Source of the DNA: Verrucomicrobiales bacterium | GTDB taxonomy: Bacteria; Verrucomicrobiota; Verrucomicrobiia; Verrucomicrobiales; SLCJ01 | Reading direction: 5' to 3' | DNA: 64,000 nucleotides | Assembly: GCA_024636835.1 (NCBI GenBank) | Contig: JAGXGH010000028.1 | Coordinates: 37,738 to 101,737 of the forward strand | In this document: piece after piece, positions 18,264-28,347 of the stretch | How positions within the stretch are numbered: position 1 is the stretch's first letter | How the letters are laid out: every line of letters begins with the position of its first letter | Program-made: the position numbers and the translations under genes | The notes under the pieces: generated by a model | What the model was told of the DNA's origin: nothing | The model's database searches: none | Seen by the model: only the letters and a program-made list of their open reading frames with translations

Positions 18264-20459
18264 ATGAGAAGTCGCAGTTGCCGCTCACTATCACCTATCG
18301 TCATCCCATTTCTGATCGGCTTGATGAGTTTACGGCTGGTGATAGGCGCGGAGTTTTATGTATCGCCCACAGGGGATGACGACAACTCAGGCACTCAAGG
18401 CCAAGCGTTTTTCTCGCTACACCGCGCTCAACAGGCGGCTCGATTGATCAAAGATGAATCAGTGCGAGTCATCTTGAAAGCCGGAGTCTATGAGTTGGAG
18501 AAACCCCTGCTGTTCACGCCTGAAGATTCACGTTCAAAAGATCACCCGATGGTCTGGCAAGCCGAGGATGGTGCGGAAGTGGTCATCAGCGGCGGCAAGA
18601 TAATCACCCACAAGTGGTCGCGCGGTGACGGAGGCGTCTGGCGTGTGGATTTAACATTGCCATCGAATGCCAATTTTCGGCAGTTGTTCGTAAACGGCAA
18701 ACGAGCGATCCGCGCACGCTACCCGAACGCGAATGAGGGTAATCCATTGCTCTATGCGACAGGCGGCGGACGAGATCATGTGTTGATCGATCCAAGCCTA
18801 GTCAAAAAAAGCTGGGGCACTGAGACGGATGCGCAGATCAACTTGGTGCCGCAGTGGAAGTTCTTCAATCAATGGAACACGATCACAGCCGTCGACATGG
18901 AAAAGGGTAGGATCGATATCGCAGACAGTGAGCGACACGCTAAAGTCACGCCGGGCAATTGGTTTTGGATTGAGGGCGTCAAAGAAGAACTAGATGCGCC
19001 CAACGAGTGGTATTTTGACCGTGACCAAAGTCGTTTGTTCTACCTGCCGGAGCAAGGGGTGGATCCGAACGGTCTGGAATTCGTCGTGCCTTGCTTGGAT
19101 CGCTTGATCGAACTCAAGGGCGACGTCGAAGAAGGGACGCACATAGAGTATATTCACTTTAGCGGCCTCAAGTTCCGCCATACCACCTTTACCCTCGGTC
19201 ACATTGAAGCCCGTGTTCACACGGATGCGGCCATTCGCTTGGAGAACGCCAAGCATTGTAGCATTGAGGACTGCCGGATTGAAAATATCGGTGGCTATGC
19301 GTTTTGGTTACACTTGGATAGCCAGCACAACCAGATTTGCGGAAACACTGTGCTGCACTCTGGCGGCGGCGGTGTCTTGTTCACAGGTGCGCGATTTTCC
19401 TACATGGACGACAGCAAACTCTACACTCCTGGCAAGAAAGCCGCGGAGGCGTTTCCAATTCTCAATCGCGTCTCGCACAACACGGTGAAGCACTGCGGGA
19501 AGATTCGCTACTACGGAGGCGGAGTGCATTTGGACTCGCGTCCGGCCAGCATGGCGATGGCGCCGGGCAACTACATCGGCCATAATGAGTTTGCCGATCT
19601 CTCTCGCAATGGAGTGTTCGCGTTTCGAAACCAGGGCGGAAATGTGGTCGAATACAACCACATCTACGACGCGATGCAGACGACCATCGACGGAGCCTGC
19701 ATTCACTTCGCGACGATGAACCATCTCAACGCCCCCAATTATATTCTCAATAATTGGCTGCATGACATCTGGGGATACGAGCAATTGCCAAGCGGAAAGC
19801 CAAAGCGACATCTTGCCAATGGTGTCTTCCTCGACTGGGCGACAAGCAACACGACGGTGCGCGACAACTGGATATACAACGCGGGAGGCAAGCCGATCAA
19901 AAACATCATGGGAAATTGGAACCTGGTTATTGAAAACAACCAAACCTCTCAGAAGAAGATCACCCCGGGGTTTTCTGAAGAAGTTGGTCCGCAGGGGACG
20001 GCGACGAATGGTATCGATCTGGAAGGCACACGTCGCATCGGCAGCGTGGTGCATTATTCGAATCAAGAGCTGGTTTCCTACCAAGGAGATTGGCAACCAC
20101 GCGAGATCGATGGCTTTTGGAATTTATTCAGCTTTCAATTGTTAGAATCGAAATCCAAAACACCCTCGAAGATCTGCTACAAATTACCCATCCAGCAAGA
20201 TGGCCGGTATCAGATCTCCTTACTCTATCTGCCTGATCCAAAAAACGCATCAAATGCAAAGCTCTCAGTTCATCACGCGGACGGCGTGAGCGAGTTGAAA
20301 TGGAATATGAAAAAAGGCGACAAGTATGGCTTTGCTGTGGAGGTCGGTGAGTATCGATTTGAAAAGGGCACGCCAGCGCAGGTCGTGATTTCCAACGAAG
20401 GTGCCGATGGCGTTGTTGTGGCTGACTCCGTGGCGTTTGTGAGGGTGGGAGAGCATTAG
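18264..20459 (+). CDS. Secreted right-handed beta-helix protein, probable polysaccharide-active enzyme
   Basis: A large secreted protein (731 residues from ATG 18264; a GTG at 18237, one base after the previous stop, is also possible). After a signal peptide comes YVSPTGDDDNSGTQGQAF, the usual start of parallel beta-helix glycan enzymes, then repeated short strands with N/H/G turns (about 290-530), for example LENAKHCSIEDCRIENIGG. This fold is shared by pectate lyases, GH110/GH120-like glycosidases and epimerases; the catalytic class cannot be fixed here. The C-terminal about 130 residues (YQGDWQ, GRYQISLLYLPDP, VVADSVAFV) resemble a golvesin/Xly-type beta-sandwich that binds carbohydrate. 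The 3' end overlaps the convergent DUF4419 gene by 4 bases. Confidence 0.75.
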   Translation: MRSRSCRSLSPIVIPFLIGLMSLRLVIGAEFYVSPTGDDDNSGTQGQAFFSLHRAQQAARLIKDESVRVILKAGVYELEKPLLFTPEDSRSKDHPMVWQAEDGAEVVISGGKIITHKWSRGDGGVWRVDLTLPSNANFRQLFVNGKRAIRARYPNANEGNPLLYATGGGRDHVLIDPSLVKKSWGTETDAQINLVPQWKFFNQWNTITAVDMEKGRIDIADSERHAKVTPGNWFWIEGVKEELDAPNEWYFDRDQSRLFYLPEQGVDPNGLEFVVPCLDRLIELKGDVEEGTHIEYIHFSGLKFRHTTFTLGHIEARVHTDAAIRLENAKHCSIEDCRIENIGGYAFWLHLDSQHNQICGNTVLHSGGGGVLFTGARFSYMDDSKLYTPGKKAAEAFPILNRVSHNTVKHCGKIRYYGGGVHLDSRPASMAMAPGNYIGHNEFADLSRNGVFAFRNQGGNVVEYNHIYDAMQTTIDGACIHFATMNHLNAPNYILNNWLHDIWGYEQLPSGKPKRHLANGVFLDWATSNTTVRDNWIYNAGGKPIKNIMGNWNLVIENNQTSQKKITPGFSEEVGPQGTATNGIDLEGTRRIGSVVHYSNQELVSYQGDWQPREIDGFWNLFSFQLLESKSKTPSKICYKLPIQQDGRYQISLLYLPDPKNASNAKLSVHHADGVSELKWNMKKGDKYGFAVEVGEYRFEKGTPAQVVISNEGADGVVVADSVAFVRVGEH

Positions 20460-22015
20460 TCTTTCTCTTTCTCGATGACTTTAATCTCCCAGTCCCTGCG
20501 GGTTTGCAGAATTTTAAGACATTCCTTGTCAAAGTCTTCCGAGACGTAAACCACAGTTACGGACTTCGCGGAAAGCATGGCTTCACAGGTGGCTTGTTTT
20601 TCTTCATCATTATGGTTGTTACCTATAATCTGAGGAGCATTGATAGACTTTAAGCGGTGCATTAACGGGAACGCCTTACGCCAGAACCGACTATCGAGAA
20701 TTCCGTTCCCCTCTCCTATCGCCAAATTGATGTTTCCGCTTTCTGAGTCCAACACGAAGTCGTAATACAAGCTTCTATTGAATGCTTGGTGGATATGCTT
20801 CAATTCACTCAGATAATCCACAGCTTTGCGCTCATCCAAGGACAGCTTTACCCGAATGACTTGCCATGCAGTGCTCGGCTTTAGCGTCAGTGATTTTGGG
20901 TCTTGCTCCACCCCCATAAACCCGGCCCGAATTAGCATCGGGTAAGTTTTCCCGAGATGGTTCCAGACAAATTCCACCTCCACCAAGCCTGTGGTATCAA
21001 AATGTGTCGTATGAAGAGCTAAGGCAAGATGCGTAGGACCGAATTTTGATTTCTCGACTGGAGTCGTCCACAAAAAATCCGGCTCTAAAACGACATCCAA
21101 TTTCTTATCGGCTTCGGTTACAAAAAAGAGATTAATCCATCCGCTGACATGGGCACCACCGCTTTCAGATCCATATTTATAAAAGCTTTTCCAAAACTCA
21201 GGGTTGGCCTTTCCTTGAGAGGCCAAAATGAATTCATCCAGCACAGGCTGCAACGCTTTGATCCTACGCTCCATGTTGAAATGTTTTAACTCCGAAGCCT
21301 TATCGCGAAGCCATATCCAGTCGTCCGTGGTGCCATGTAATTCGATCTGAGGAATACCGCAAAAGGTTCCAAGGTAGTAGCTGTAGAAATCCGACGCAGC
21401 ATTGAGCAAGAGCACATGTCTTGCGGCGATATCCGTAGGTGAACTCGTGCTGAATGCATGGGCGAACAGACGCGCAGGCGAGTCAGGCACATTCTTGATG
21501 ATTTGCCCTTCGAGTTCGGCAAACACCCCGGGCCAGTCGTTACTAGGATCTCCGAGATGAAATTGATCCCGCCTCACACTCAGTGTGCGTGCTCCACGTT
21601 CATGAGTCGCAAAAAGCTCGCGGTATTTCTCCGGATCTGCGTTGACCTCCACAGATGCTTGCATAATTAACAGCTGCCAGATCATGTCAGGGCTGAGAGC
21701 TAGAGGACGGTGTTCTGCGAAAGATAGGTGAGCCGCCAGAAGGAATGGATGTTTTAGCTCAAACTTTCTTTCTATCCAATCTTCGTCTGCCTCTGGAGAA
21801 AACGCTTCTAGATCGCCGCCTAGAACCTCGCCAAGAGCTATCTTGGCGGGACGTGTTTTCAGCGGCACATCTGACAACTCGCAATCACTAACCTTGAATA
21901 TCACAGGTTTCGTCTTTGACTCGGCGGCCGACAGGGATACCAGAACCACGGTAAACAGCAGCCCGCTAACGAAGTTCACATAAGAGGACGTGATCATCCC
22001 TGATAAATAGCCCAT
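20456..22015 (-). CDS. Exported DUF4419 protein
   Basis: A 519-residue protein with an N-terminal hydrophobic signal (about residues 8-31, ending AAES). The central part carries the DUF4419 signature: LLAAHLSFAEHRPLALSPD followed by MIWQLLIMQAS, then FxxHE and GxxxxxVRRDxF features. The family is widespread in fungi and scattered in bacteria, and its biochemical role is unknown. The last about 40 residues look like a separate small alpha/beta element with VTVVYVS. It is the only leftward gene in this part of the carbohydrate block, facing the beta-helix gene tail to tail with a 4-base overlap, so it may be a later insertion or separately controlled. An alternative start is ATG 21997. Confidence 0.75.
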   Translation of the reverse strand: MGYLSGMITSSYVNFVSGLLFTVVLVSLSAAESKTKPVIFKVSDCELSDVPLKTRPAKIALGEVLGGDLEAFSPEADEDWIERKFELKHPFLLAAHLSFAEHRPLALSPDMIWQLLIMQASVEVNADPEKYRELFATHERGARTLSVRRDQFHLGDPSNDWPGVFAELEGQIIKNVPDSPARLFAHAFSTSSPTDIAARHVLLLNAASDFYSYYLGTFCGIPQIELHGTTDDWIWLRDKASELKHFNMERRIKALQPVLDEFILASQGKANPEFWKSFYKYGSESGGAHVSGWINLFFVTEADKKLDVVLEPDFLWTTPVEKSKFGPTHLALALHTTHFDTTGLVEVEFVWNHLGKTYPMLIRAGFMGVEQDPKSLTLKPSTAWQVIRVKLSLDERKAVDYLSELKHIHQAFNRSLYYDFVLDSESGNINLAIGEGNGILDSRFWRKAFPLMHRLKSINAPQIIGNNHNDEEKQATCEAMLSAKSVTVVYVSEDFDKECLKILQTRRDWEIKVIEKEKD

Positions 22016-22207
22016 TCGCTCCTACCAAGGAATGAAAAAGATCACCGGTAAATTTCACTACATCTCATTTGAATAGCGAGAGGATATTCTGAGGTCCGAA
22101 GGAGTAGCCTATTTCTTATCGTAACGCGAAGCTGATGTCAGGGCTGGCTATAGGAAAGGACATCAAGTCCCGTCCCGTATGGATATATGGCCTCACCACT
22201 TTTAATC

Positions 22208-25105
22208 ATGCACCCCTTCTCTTTTCTCTCCACAGGCGCGCTGTTGCTGACATTTACTGGTTTTGCCTTGTGTTCAACTCTTGAAGCCTCGGACGTCAGT
22301 GTGGCTGAATCCGAGGTGATATCGCTCGCTGGAGAATGGCGCTTTCAGCTCGATGCCGAGGGCGTGGGGGCGGAGGAAATGTGGTTCACAAAATCACTCC
22401 AAGACCAGGTGAATCTTCCCGGTACAACCGATGAAAACCACAAAGGGATCCAGCAGGATGAGCGGCCAACTGACCGCTTGATGCGTCCTTGGTATTGGAA
22501 AGGCCCTGCTTGGTATCAGCGCGATGTGGTGATTCCTGAAGGCTGGAAGGACAAGCGCATCACCCTGTTTCTCGAGCGCACCAAAAACAATCGCGTCTGG
22601 GTGGATGATCAATTTTGCGGATGGGATGACACCATCAGCGCTCCGCAAGTGTATGATCTGACCCAATACATGTCTCCGGGCAAGCACACCATCACAGTGC
22701 TCACCGACAACTCAAAGCTCCCGCCCGGCGGCCCATCACATGCTGTGGACGAGCGGACGCAAACCAACTGGAATGGCATCATCGGCGAGATCGAACTGCG
22801 CGCCACCGATCCGGTGTGGATTCGCGAGATCCAAGTGTATCCCGAGATCGCCAAGAACCAGGCCAAGGTGCTCGTGACCTTGGGCAACACCACCGGCAAG
22901 TCCGCGGCTGGCACACTTGAAGTGCAGGGCGTGAGCACCAACGTCGAGAAACCTCAAAACTTCTCGATCCAAAGCGTGGCAGTAGATGCCATTGAGAAGA
23001 CAGAGGTCGTCGAGTTTGTCTATGAGTTCGGCGACTCCGTTCCGCTTTGGGACGAGTTCAACCCCGCACTGATCGGCCTTACCATCACCCTCAATTCCAA
23101 GGCCGGAGACGCTGAATTCCGCGACACGAAGTCGGCTACCTTTGGCATGCGAGAGTTTACCCGAGACGGCAACCAACTGCTGAACAATGGCGAGCCGGTC
23201 TTTCTCCGCGGACGGCTGGATTGCGCGAACTATCCGCTGACCGGCTACGCGCCGATGGACAAAGCCGAGTGGCTCAGACTCCTTCAGATCCAAAAAGACT
23301 GGGGCATCAACCATGTCCGCTTCCATTCATGGTGTCCGCCAAAGGCCGCTTTTGAGGCGGCCGATGAACTTGGTGTTTATTTTCAGGCGGAGCTTCCTAA
23401 CAAGCGCAGCGGGTTCAATGCTCCGGAAAATGAAGAAGCGGCGATCAACAATATTGATCGATTACATGTCGATGAATCCGCTTCCGAAGTTTCGCTCTAC
23501 GATTACCACAAGCGTGAAGGCCGTTTGATTTCCAAATTCTATGGCAACCACCCATCCTTCACCATGTTCGCGCTCGGCAACGAGCTTGGTCGCACCCCTG
23601 CGATGTATGAACTTGTAAACTACTTCCGGGATGGTGACCCGCGCCGCCTCTATGCCCAGGGATCGAACAACATGCATTGGAACCCAAGCTTCGCTGAAGG
23701 CGATGATTTTTGGGTCACAGGGAAGGTAGAGAAAGATGCGAAACCATTACGCGGCTCGTTCGCCTTACAGGATATGCCCATTGCTCCCATAGAGAGCTAT
23801 CCACCGTCGACAATTTTTGATTTCTCTCGTTCAATACAAGGCCAGACGGTTCCAATGATTGGCCATGAAACGGGACAGTTTCAGGTATTCCCCGACTTTC
23901 GCGATATCGAAAAATTCACTGGTGTCACCCGTGCGCGCAACTATGAGATTTTTCGTGAACGACTGGAAGCAGCCGGGATGCTCGATCAAGCGCAAGACTT
24001 CGTGGATGCTTCCGGCGCTTTAGCTGCTATTTGCTACCGAGAAGACATTGAATCCGCGCTGAGGACACCAGGTTTTGGAGGATTCCAACTGCTCGACATC
24101 ATGGACTTCCCCGGACAAGGCACAGCCTTGGTCGGGCTACTCAATGTGTTCATGGAATCCAAGGGCGTGGTCGAACTCGAGAAGTGGCAGCAGTTTTGCG
24201 CGCCGGTCGTACCGCTGATCAGGATGAAAAGCTACACTTACACCAATGACCAAACGCTATTGGCTATGGTGCAGGTCGCGCATTACGGGCCGCATGATTT
24301 TGATGATGCCGTAATGGTGGTTTCCCTAACAGATGGAAGCGAAAAAATTCTCTTTGAGCAAAAACTGGCGGCTACAGATATTCAATCGGGCGGCTTGCGT
24401 AATGTGGGTTCGATTTCAATCGACTTTTCATCACTCAACATCGCCAAGGCGCAGGAGCTCAAGCTCACTTTACAAATCGAAGGAAGCGATGTGCGGAATA
24501 CTTATCCGGTTTGGGTTTACCCCGCAAAGGTCGACACCACCGTGCCCGATGGCGTGCTACTTACGCGCAGTTATGCAGAGGCCAAAACTATCCTTAAAGA
24601 AGGTGGCAAGGTTTTGTTAGTTCCGGAATTGGACAAGCTCCCACTAAGCGTGCAAGGCGCGTTTCAAACCGAGTTCTGGTCGCCCATGTTTGCCAAGAGT
24701 GCGCGCAAGAACGGCAAGCCTGAACCGCCGGGCACCTTGGGTCATCTCTGCGACCCTAAGCATCCTGCACTCGCCAACTTCCCCACAGATTTCCACAGCA
24801 ACTGGCAGTGGTGGCAGTTGGTGAAAAACTCACGCCCCATCATCCTCGATGAGACGCCGGATGACTTCCGACCTATCGTTCAAACCATCGACAACTTCGA
24901 TCGCAATCACAAGTTGGGTCTGATCACAGAGATGAAAGTGGGCAATGGATCGCTCTTGGTGTGTGCCATCGATTTGATGGCTATCCAAGACAACCCGGAG
25001 GGTCGGCAAATGTTACACAGCCTATTGAGTTACGTTGGCTCAGACAAATTCAAGCCAAGCGCCGAGATCGACATGACTCTGATGGTTAAGCTTTTCTCTA
25101 AGTAG
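22208..25105 (+). CDS. Secreted glycoside hydrolase family 2 enzyme (beta-galactosidase-like)
   Basis: About 965 residues from ATG 22208; ATG 22187 would add seven. A signal peptide ends near ALCS. Domains in order: a GH2 sugar-binding jelly-roll (about 45-210, GPAWYQRDVVIP and WVDDQFCG), an Ig-like domain (to about 315), and the TIM-barrel with VRFHSWCPP and the acid/base motif GNELGR (Glu near 458). The likely nucleophile is Glu in MIGHETGQF (about 553). The C-terminus (about 790-960) resembles the glutamine-amidotransferase-like domain found in large bacterial GH2 enzymes. It cleaves a beta-linked sugar, probably galactose- or mannose-type, but specificity is not readable. It is followed by a sulfatase after 33 bases, which suggests a sulfated substrate. 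Confidence 0.85.
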   Translation: MHPFSFLSTGALLLTFTGFALCSTLEASDVSVAESEVISLAGEWRFQLDAEGVGAEEMWFTKSLQDQVNLPGTTDENHKGIQQDERPTDRLMRPWYWKGPAWYQRDVVIPEGWKDKRITLFLERTKNNRVWVDDQFCGWDDTISAPQVYDLTQYMSPGKHTITVLTDNSKLPPGGPSHAVDERTQTNWNGIIGEIELRATDPVWIREIQVYPEIAKNQAKVLVTLGNTTGKSAAGTLEVQGVSTNVEKPQNFSIQSVAVDAIEKTEVVEFVYEFGDSVPLWDEFNPALIGLTITLNSKAGDAEFRDTKSATFGMREFTRDGNQLLNNGEPVFLRGRLDCANYPLTGYAPMDKAEWLRLLQIQKDWGINHVRFHSWCPPKAAFEAADELGVYFQAELPNKRSGFNAPENEEAAINNIDRLHVDESASEVSLYDYHKREGRLISKFYGNHPSFTMFALGNELGRTPAMYELVNYFRDGDPRRLYAQGSNNMHWNPSFAEGDDFWVTGKVEKDAKPLRGSFALQDMPIAPIESYPPSTIFDFSRSIQGQTVPMIGHETGQFQVFPDFRDIEKFTGVTRARNYEIFRERLEAAGMLDQAQDFVDASGALAAICYREDIESALRTPGFGGFQLLDIMDFPGQGTALVGLLNVFMESKGVVELEKWQQFCAPVVPLIRMKSYTYTNDQTLLAMVQVAHYGPHDFDDAVMVVSLTDGSEKILFEQKLAATDIQSGGLRNVGSISIDFSSLNIAKAQELKLTLQIEGSDVRNTYPVWVYPAKVDTTVPDGVLLTRSYAEAKTILKEGGKVLLVPELDKLPLSVQGAFQTEFWSPMFAKSARKNGKPEPPGTLGHLCDPKHPALANFPTDFHSNWQWWQLVKNSRPIILDETPDDFRPIVQTIDNFDRNHKLGLITEMKVGNGSLLVCAIDLMAIQDNPEGRQMLHSLLSYVGSDKFKPSAEIDMTLMVKLFSK

Positions 25106-25138
25106 ATCCTCACTTCATCGTCTTTCCACTAATCGATC

Positions 25139-26587
25139 ATGAAGTATTCCTTTTCTAGCACCGTTTGCCTACTGGTATTTACCACGCTGGCCTCCGCCTT
25201 CGCCGAGAAACCGAACGTTTTGTTCTTTTTTACTGACGACCAACGACACGACACCATCCACGCGCTGGGCAATGAGTCGATCCGCACACCGAATATCGAC
25301 AGTCTCGTGGAAAACGGGGTGGCGTTCACCAATGCCTACATCATGGGCGGCTCCTCGCCGGCAGTGTGTTCTCCGTCGCGTGCCTGCTTGTTCAGCGGAC
25401 TCACCTTGTGGAACGTCGAGAATCAAGGTCCCTATGGTTATGAGATCTCGGAGAAATACAAAACCATGCCGGAAGTGTTTCGCGACAATGGCTACGTGAC
25501 TTTTGGCACGGGTAAGAACGAGCCCGGCATAAAAGGACACTTCAACCGATCATTCAGTACAGGCGATAAGATCCTATTCAAAGGCATGACTCGGAGCCAG
25601 TTCAGCATGCAATTGTATGCGTATTCGCCTACCAATGATTACTCGAAAGCGAATCGAGTAACCTACAGCGGAAAGCACTCGGCGGAAGTGTATGCCGATG
25701 CCTGCATCAAATTCCTTGAGTCGCAAAAGGACAGCAACAAGCCTTTCTTTGCTTACCTCGCCTTCCAAACCCCGCACGACCCACGTCAGGCACCTCCGGC
25801 TTATCACGAGTCCTACGATGCCGCCAAAATGAAGCTGCCCGTTCCCTTCATGCCGCAGCATCCCTTCGACAATGGTATGCTGAAAATCCGTGACGAAAAG
25901 CTCGCGCCGTTCCCGCGCACGGAAGCCGTGATCCAGAAACATATGGCGGATTACTATGCCACGATATCTCACACCGATGATCAAATTGGCCGTGTGTTAA
26001 AGGCGCTCGAGAAGACCGGCTTCGCCGAAAACACCATTGTGGTTTTCGCTTCAGACAACGGCCTCGGAATGGGAAATCATGGCTTGATGGGAAAACAGAA
26101 TGTCTATGAGCACTCTGTTCGCGTGCCCTTGATCATCACAGGCCCGGGAATTCCGAAAGGAGAAATTCGTGAACAGCTCTGCTACATCTACGATCTCTAT
26201 CCGACGCTGTGTGAGCGTGCAGGCCTAAAGACTCCGGAGACTGTGCAATTCAAGAGCCTCAATGAATCCGTGAAGGATGAGAATGCAAAGCATCGCGATC
26301 ATCTCTATTTTGCGTTCATGTCCTGGCAGCGTTCGGTTCGCGATGACCAGTATAAATTGATTGAGTATTGCGTCGAGGGTGAGCGCCACACGCAGTTGTT
26401 CGATCTAACAACTGATCCGCAGGAAACCAAGGACCTCGCGAATGAGCCTGCACAACAAGCAACAGTCCAGCGCCTTCGCAAACTGCTCAAGGAAGATAGC
26501 GTTCGCCTCAACGATGGCAACACACCTTATGAATTGACCAACCAGCAAGGCGTCGACTTCTGGACAACATTTGAGAAAGAACAATAA
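25139..26587 (+). CDS. Secreted arylsulfatase-type sulfatase
   Basis: A 482-residue S1-type sulfatase with a signal peptide (cut near residue 22, SAFA). The formylglycine motif C77-S-P-S-R81 is intact within AVCSPSRACLFSG, so activity needs a formylglycine-generating enzyme or anSME, which is not encoded in this window. The calcium ligands of the FFTDDQRHD segment (D33, D34) and the late ASDNGLGMGNHGLMGKQN motif are present. It removes sulfate esters from a carbohydrate outside the cytoplasm. The stop codon is directly followed by the ATG of the FAD oxidoreductase (zero spacing), and GH2 is upstream, so the three form one operon. Confidence 0.93.
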   Translation: MKYSFSSTVCLLVFTTLASAFAEKPNVLFFFTDDQRHDTIHALGNESIRTPNIDSLVENGVAFTNAYIMGGSSPAVCSPSRACLFSGLTLWNVENQGPYGYEISEKYKTMPEVFRDNGYVTFGTGKNEPGIKGHFNRSFSTGDKILFKGMTRSQFSMQLYAYSPTNDYSKANRVTYSGKHSAEVYADACIKFLESQKDSNKPFFAYLAFQTPHDPRQAPPAYHESYDAAKMKLPVPFMPQHPFDNGMLKIRDEKLAPFPRTEAVIQKHMADYYATISHTDDQIGRVLKALEKTGFAENTIVVFASDNGLGMGNHGLMGKQNVYEHSVRVPLIITGPGIPKGEIREQLCYIYDLYPTLCERAGLKTPETVQFKSLNESVKDENAKHRDHLYFAFMSWQRSVRDDQYKLIEYCVEGERHTQLFDLTTDPQETKDLANEPAQQATVQRLRKLLKEDSVRLNDGNTPYELTNQQGVDFWTTFEKEQ

Positions 26588-28264
26588 ATGATGAAATGGA
26601 TTCCCATCTTGTTAGCGGCGTTATTTATACCAGCTGTCATCGCTGATGAAGCGAACGGTTTGTATTACTACCAACCCATCAAGCGCGTCGAAGCGAAAAC
26701 GCTTCAGTATGATATCGCGGTTTATGGCGGAACCCCTGCAGGCGTTACCGCAGCGATTCAGGCAGCACGTGATGGCAAAAACGTCGTGCTGCTATCCTTC
26801 AATGGATTTGTCGGCGGCCTGACCTCGGGAGGGTTGACAGCGACCGATGTGGGCAAACAGGAATCGATAGGTGGACTGGCACATGAGTTCTACCAGCGCA
26901 TAGGAGTCATTAAAGATTTCAGCCCAGCTCGTGCTGAAACGCTCTTCCTGCAAATGCTGAAGGAGGCCAATGTCACGGTGTTGTATAATAGGCCTTTGGA
27001 GTCGGTAAAGAAAGAGGGAGCTCGCATTCGCTCCGCCACCTTTGAAACGGGTGAGACTATCGAAGCCAAAATGTTTATCGACGCCACCTACGAGGGCGAT
27101 CTCTACGCGGCAGCGGGAGTGTCCTACTATGTCGGCAGAGAGCCGAGATCGGCCTACGATGAATCATTAGCAGGCCAGTGGCAGAACGAGTCATGGATAG
27201 GCGTTTACCAATTTTGTGGCTTGCCCATTAGTCCCTACAAAATTCCCGACGATCCAAACTCGGGCTTGTTACCAGAAATCTCTGACGAGCCTTTCGGAAA
27301 ACCCGGCGACGGTGACTACCGACTTCAAGCTTACAACTTCAGGATGTTCCTCAGTAACAAACCGGACAAAGTGAAGTTTCCCAAACCGGCAGGTTACGAT
27401 CCAGTTCGCTATGCCTTGCTGGCTCGCTTCCTTGATGCAAATCCTCAACTCAAGTGGACGCTCAACTACACCACGCGCCCAATGACCGACGGCCCGGTGC
27501 AAATGCGCAATGGCGATAGCAACAATGCGGGAAGTTTTTCAACCGACTACGTCGGTGGCAATCACCAATGGGCGGACGGCACCTACACGCCGGTTTCCTT
27601 TTCTCAACTGCCACCTCCTCGTCGTGGCTTAGCGGTGCCGCTCAGCGAACTCTATCAACTGCGGGAAAAGATTTTTCAGGATCATGTAAACTACCAGCAA
27701 GGGTTAATGTATTTTCTGGCTAACGACGATGCGGTTCCGGAGAAGCTACAGAAGAGGGTCAACACCTTCGGGCTCGACCCCAATGAATTCCCCGACTCCG
27801 GTCACTGGCCGCATGCGCTCTATATTCGTGAAGGTCGCCGGATGGTTTCCGACTACGTCATTACGCAAGTCGATTGCGAATCGAAGCGCACCTCCGAGGA
27901 TTCCGTTGGCCTGGCTTCTTACGCGATGGATTCCCATTTTTGCCAGCGGGTGGTGGTCGAGGAAAATGGTGTGATGACCGTGCGCAACGAAGGTGGTTTT
28001 GGCGACCCTCCGCCGAAGCCTTACCCTGTGTCGTATCGGGCGATTGTTCCCAGGAAAAGCGAATGCACGAACTTGCTCGTGCCCGGATGCTTGTCGGCTT
28101 CGCATGTCGCCTATGGCTCGATCCGCATGGAACCGGTTTTCATGATCCTTGGTCAGAGCGCCGGTGCCGCGGCGTCCATGGTGATCGACGCTGAAGCAGA
28201 TGTTCAAGCCCTCGACTACACCAAGCTCAAGAAGCGGCTGATTGAGATCCAACAAAAGCTTTGA
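26588..28264 (+). CDS. Exported FAD-dependent oxidoreductase
   Basis: A 558-residue flavoprotein of the FAD_oxidored/GMC-unrelated class often labelled xanthan-lyase-like. A signal peptide ends near residue 20. The dinucleotide-binding motif YDIAVYGGTPAGVTAAIQAA (about 40-60) is clear, with GGLTSGGL following the FAD site and the C-terminal FMILGQSAGAAASM helix typical of the family. Its substrate is unknown; such genes are common next to sulfatases and glycosidases in Verrucomicrobiota and Planctomycetota. It starts on the base after the sulfatase stop, which points to strict co-translation. It may oxidise the sugar released by the upstream enzymes. Confidence 0.87.
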   Translation: MMKWIPILLAALFIPAVIADEANGLYYYQPIKRVEAKTLQYDIAVYGGTPAGVTAAIQAARDGKNVVLLSFNGFVGGLTSGGLTATDVGKQESIGGLAHEFYQRIGVIKDFSPARAETLFLQMLKEANVTVLYNRPLESVKKEGARIRSATFETGETIEAKMFIDATYEGDLYAAAGVSYYVGREPRSAYDESLAGQWQNESWIGVYQFCGLPISPYKIPDDPNSGLLPEISDEPFGKPGDGDYRLQAYNFRMFLSNKPDKVKFPKPAGYDPVRYALLARFLDANPQLKWTLNYTTRPMTDGPVQMRNGDSNNAGSFSTDYVGGNHQWADGTYTPVSFSQLPPPRRGLAVPLSELYQLREKIFQDHVNYQQGLMYFLANDDAVPEKLQKRVNTFGLDPNEFPDSGHWPHALYIREGRRMVSDYVITQVDCESKRTSEDSVGLASYAMDSHFCQRVVVEENGVMTVRNEGGFGDPPPKPYPVSYRAIVPRKSECTNLLVPGCLSASHVAYGSIRMEPVFMILGQSAGAAASMVIDAEADVQALDYTKLKKRLIEIQQKL

Positions 28265-28347
28265 TTCCACTGCGCTTACAAACAGCCAGCTGTTTTATAA
28301 GCCGTTGAAAGTTGACCACGCGGTCGGGTTTTTTAAGTATCAGTGTT

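Noticed and set aside
19308..20096. Leftward frame of 262 codons
   Set aside because: Antisense to the beta-helix gene, whose strand pattern and C-terminal domain are convincing; no domain on the opposite strand.
22736..23326. Leftward frame of 196 codons within the GH2 gene
   Set aside because: Antisense shadow; the GH2 catalytic and sugar-binding motifs are on the plus strand.
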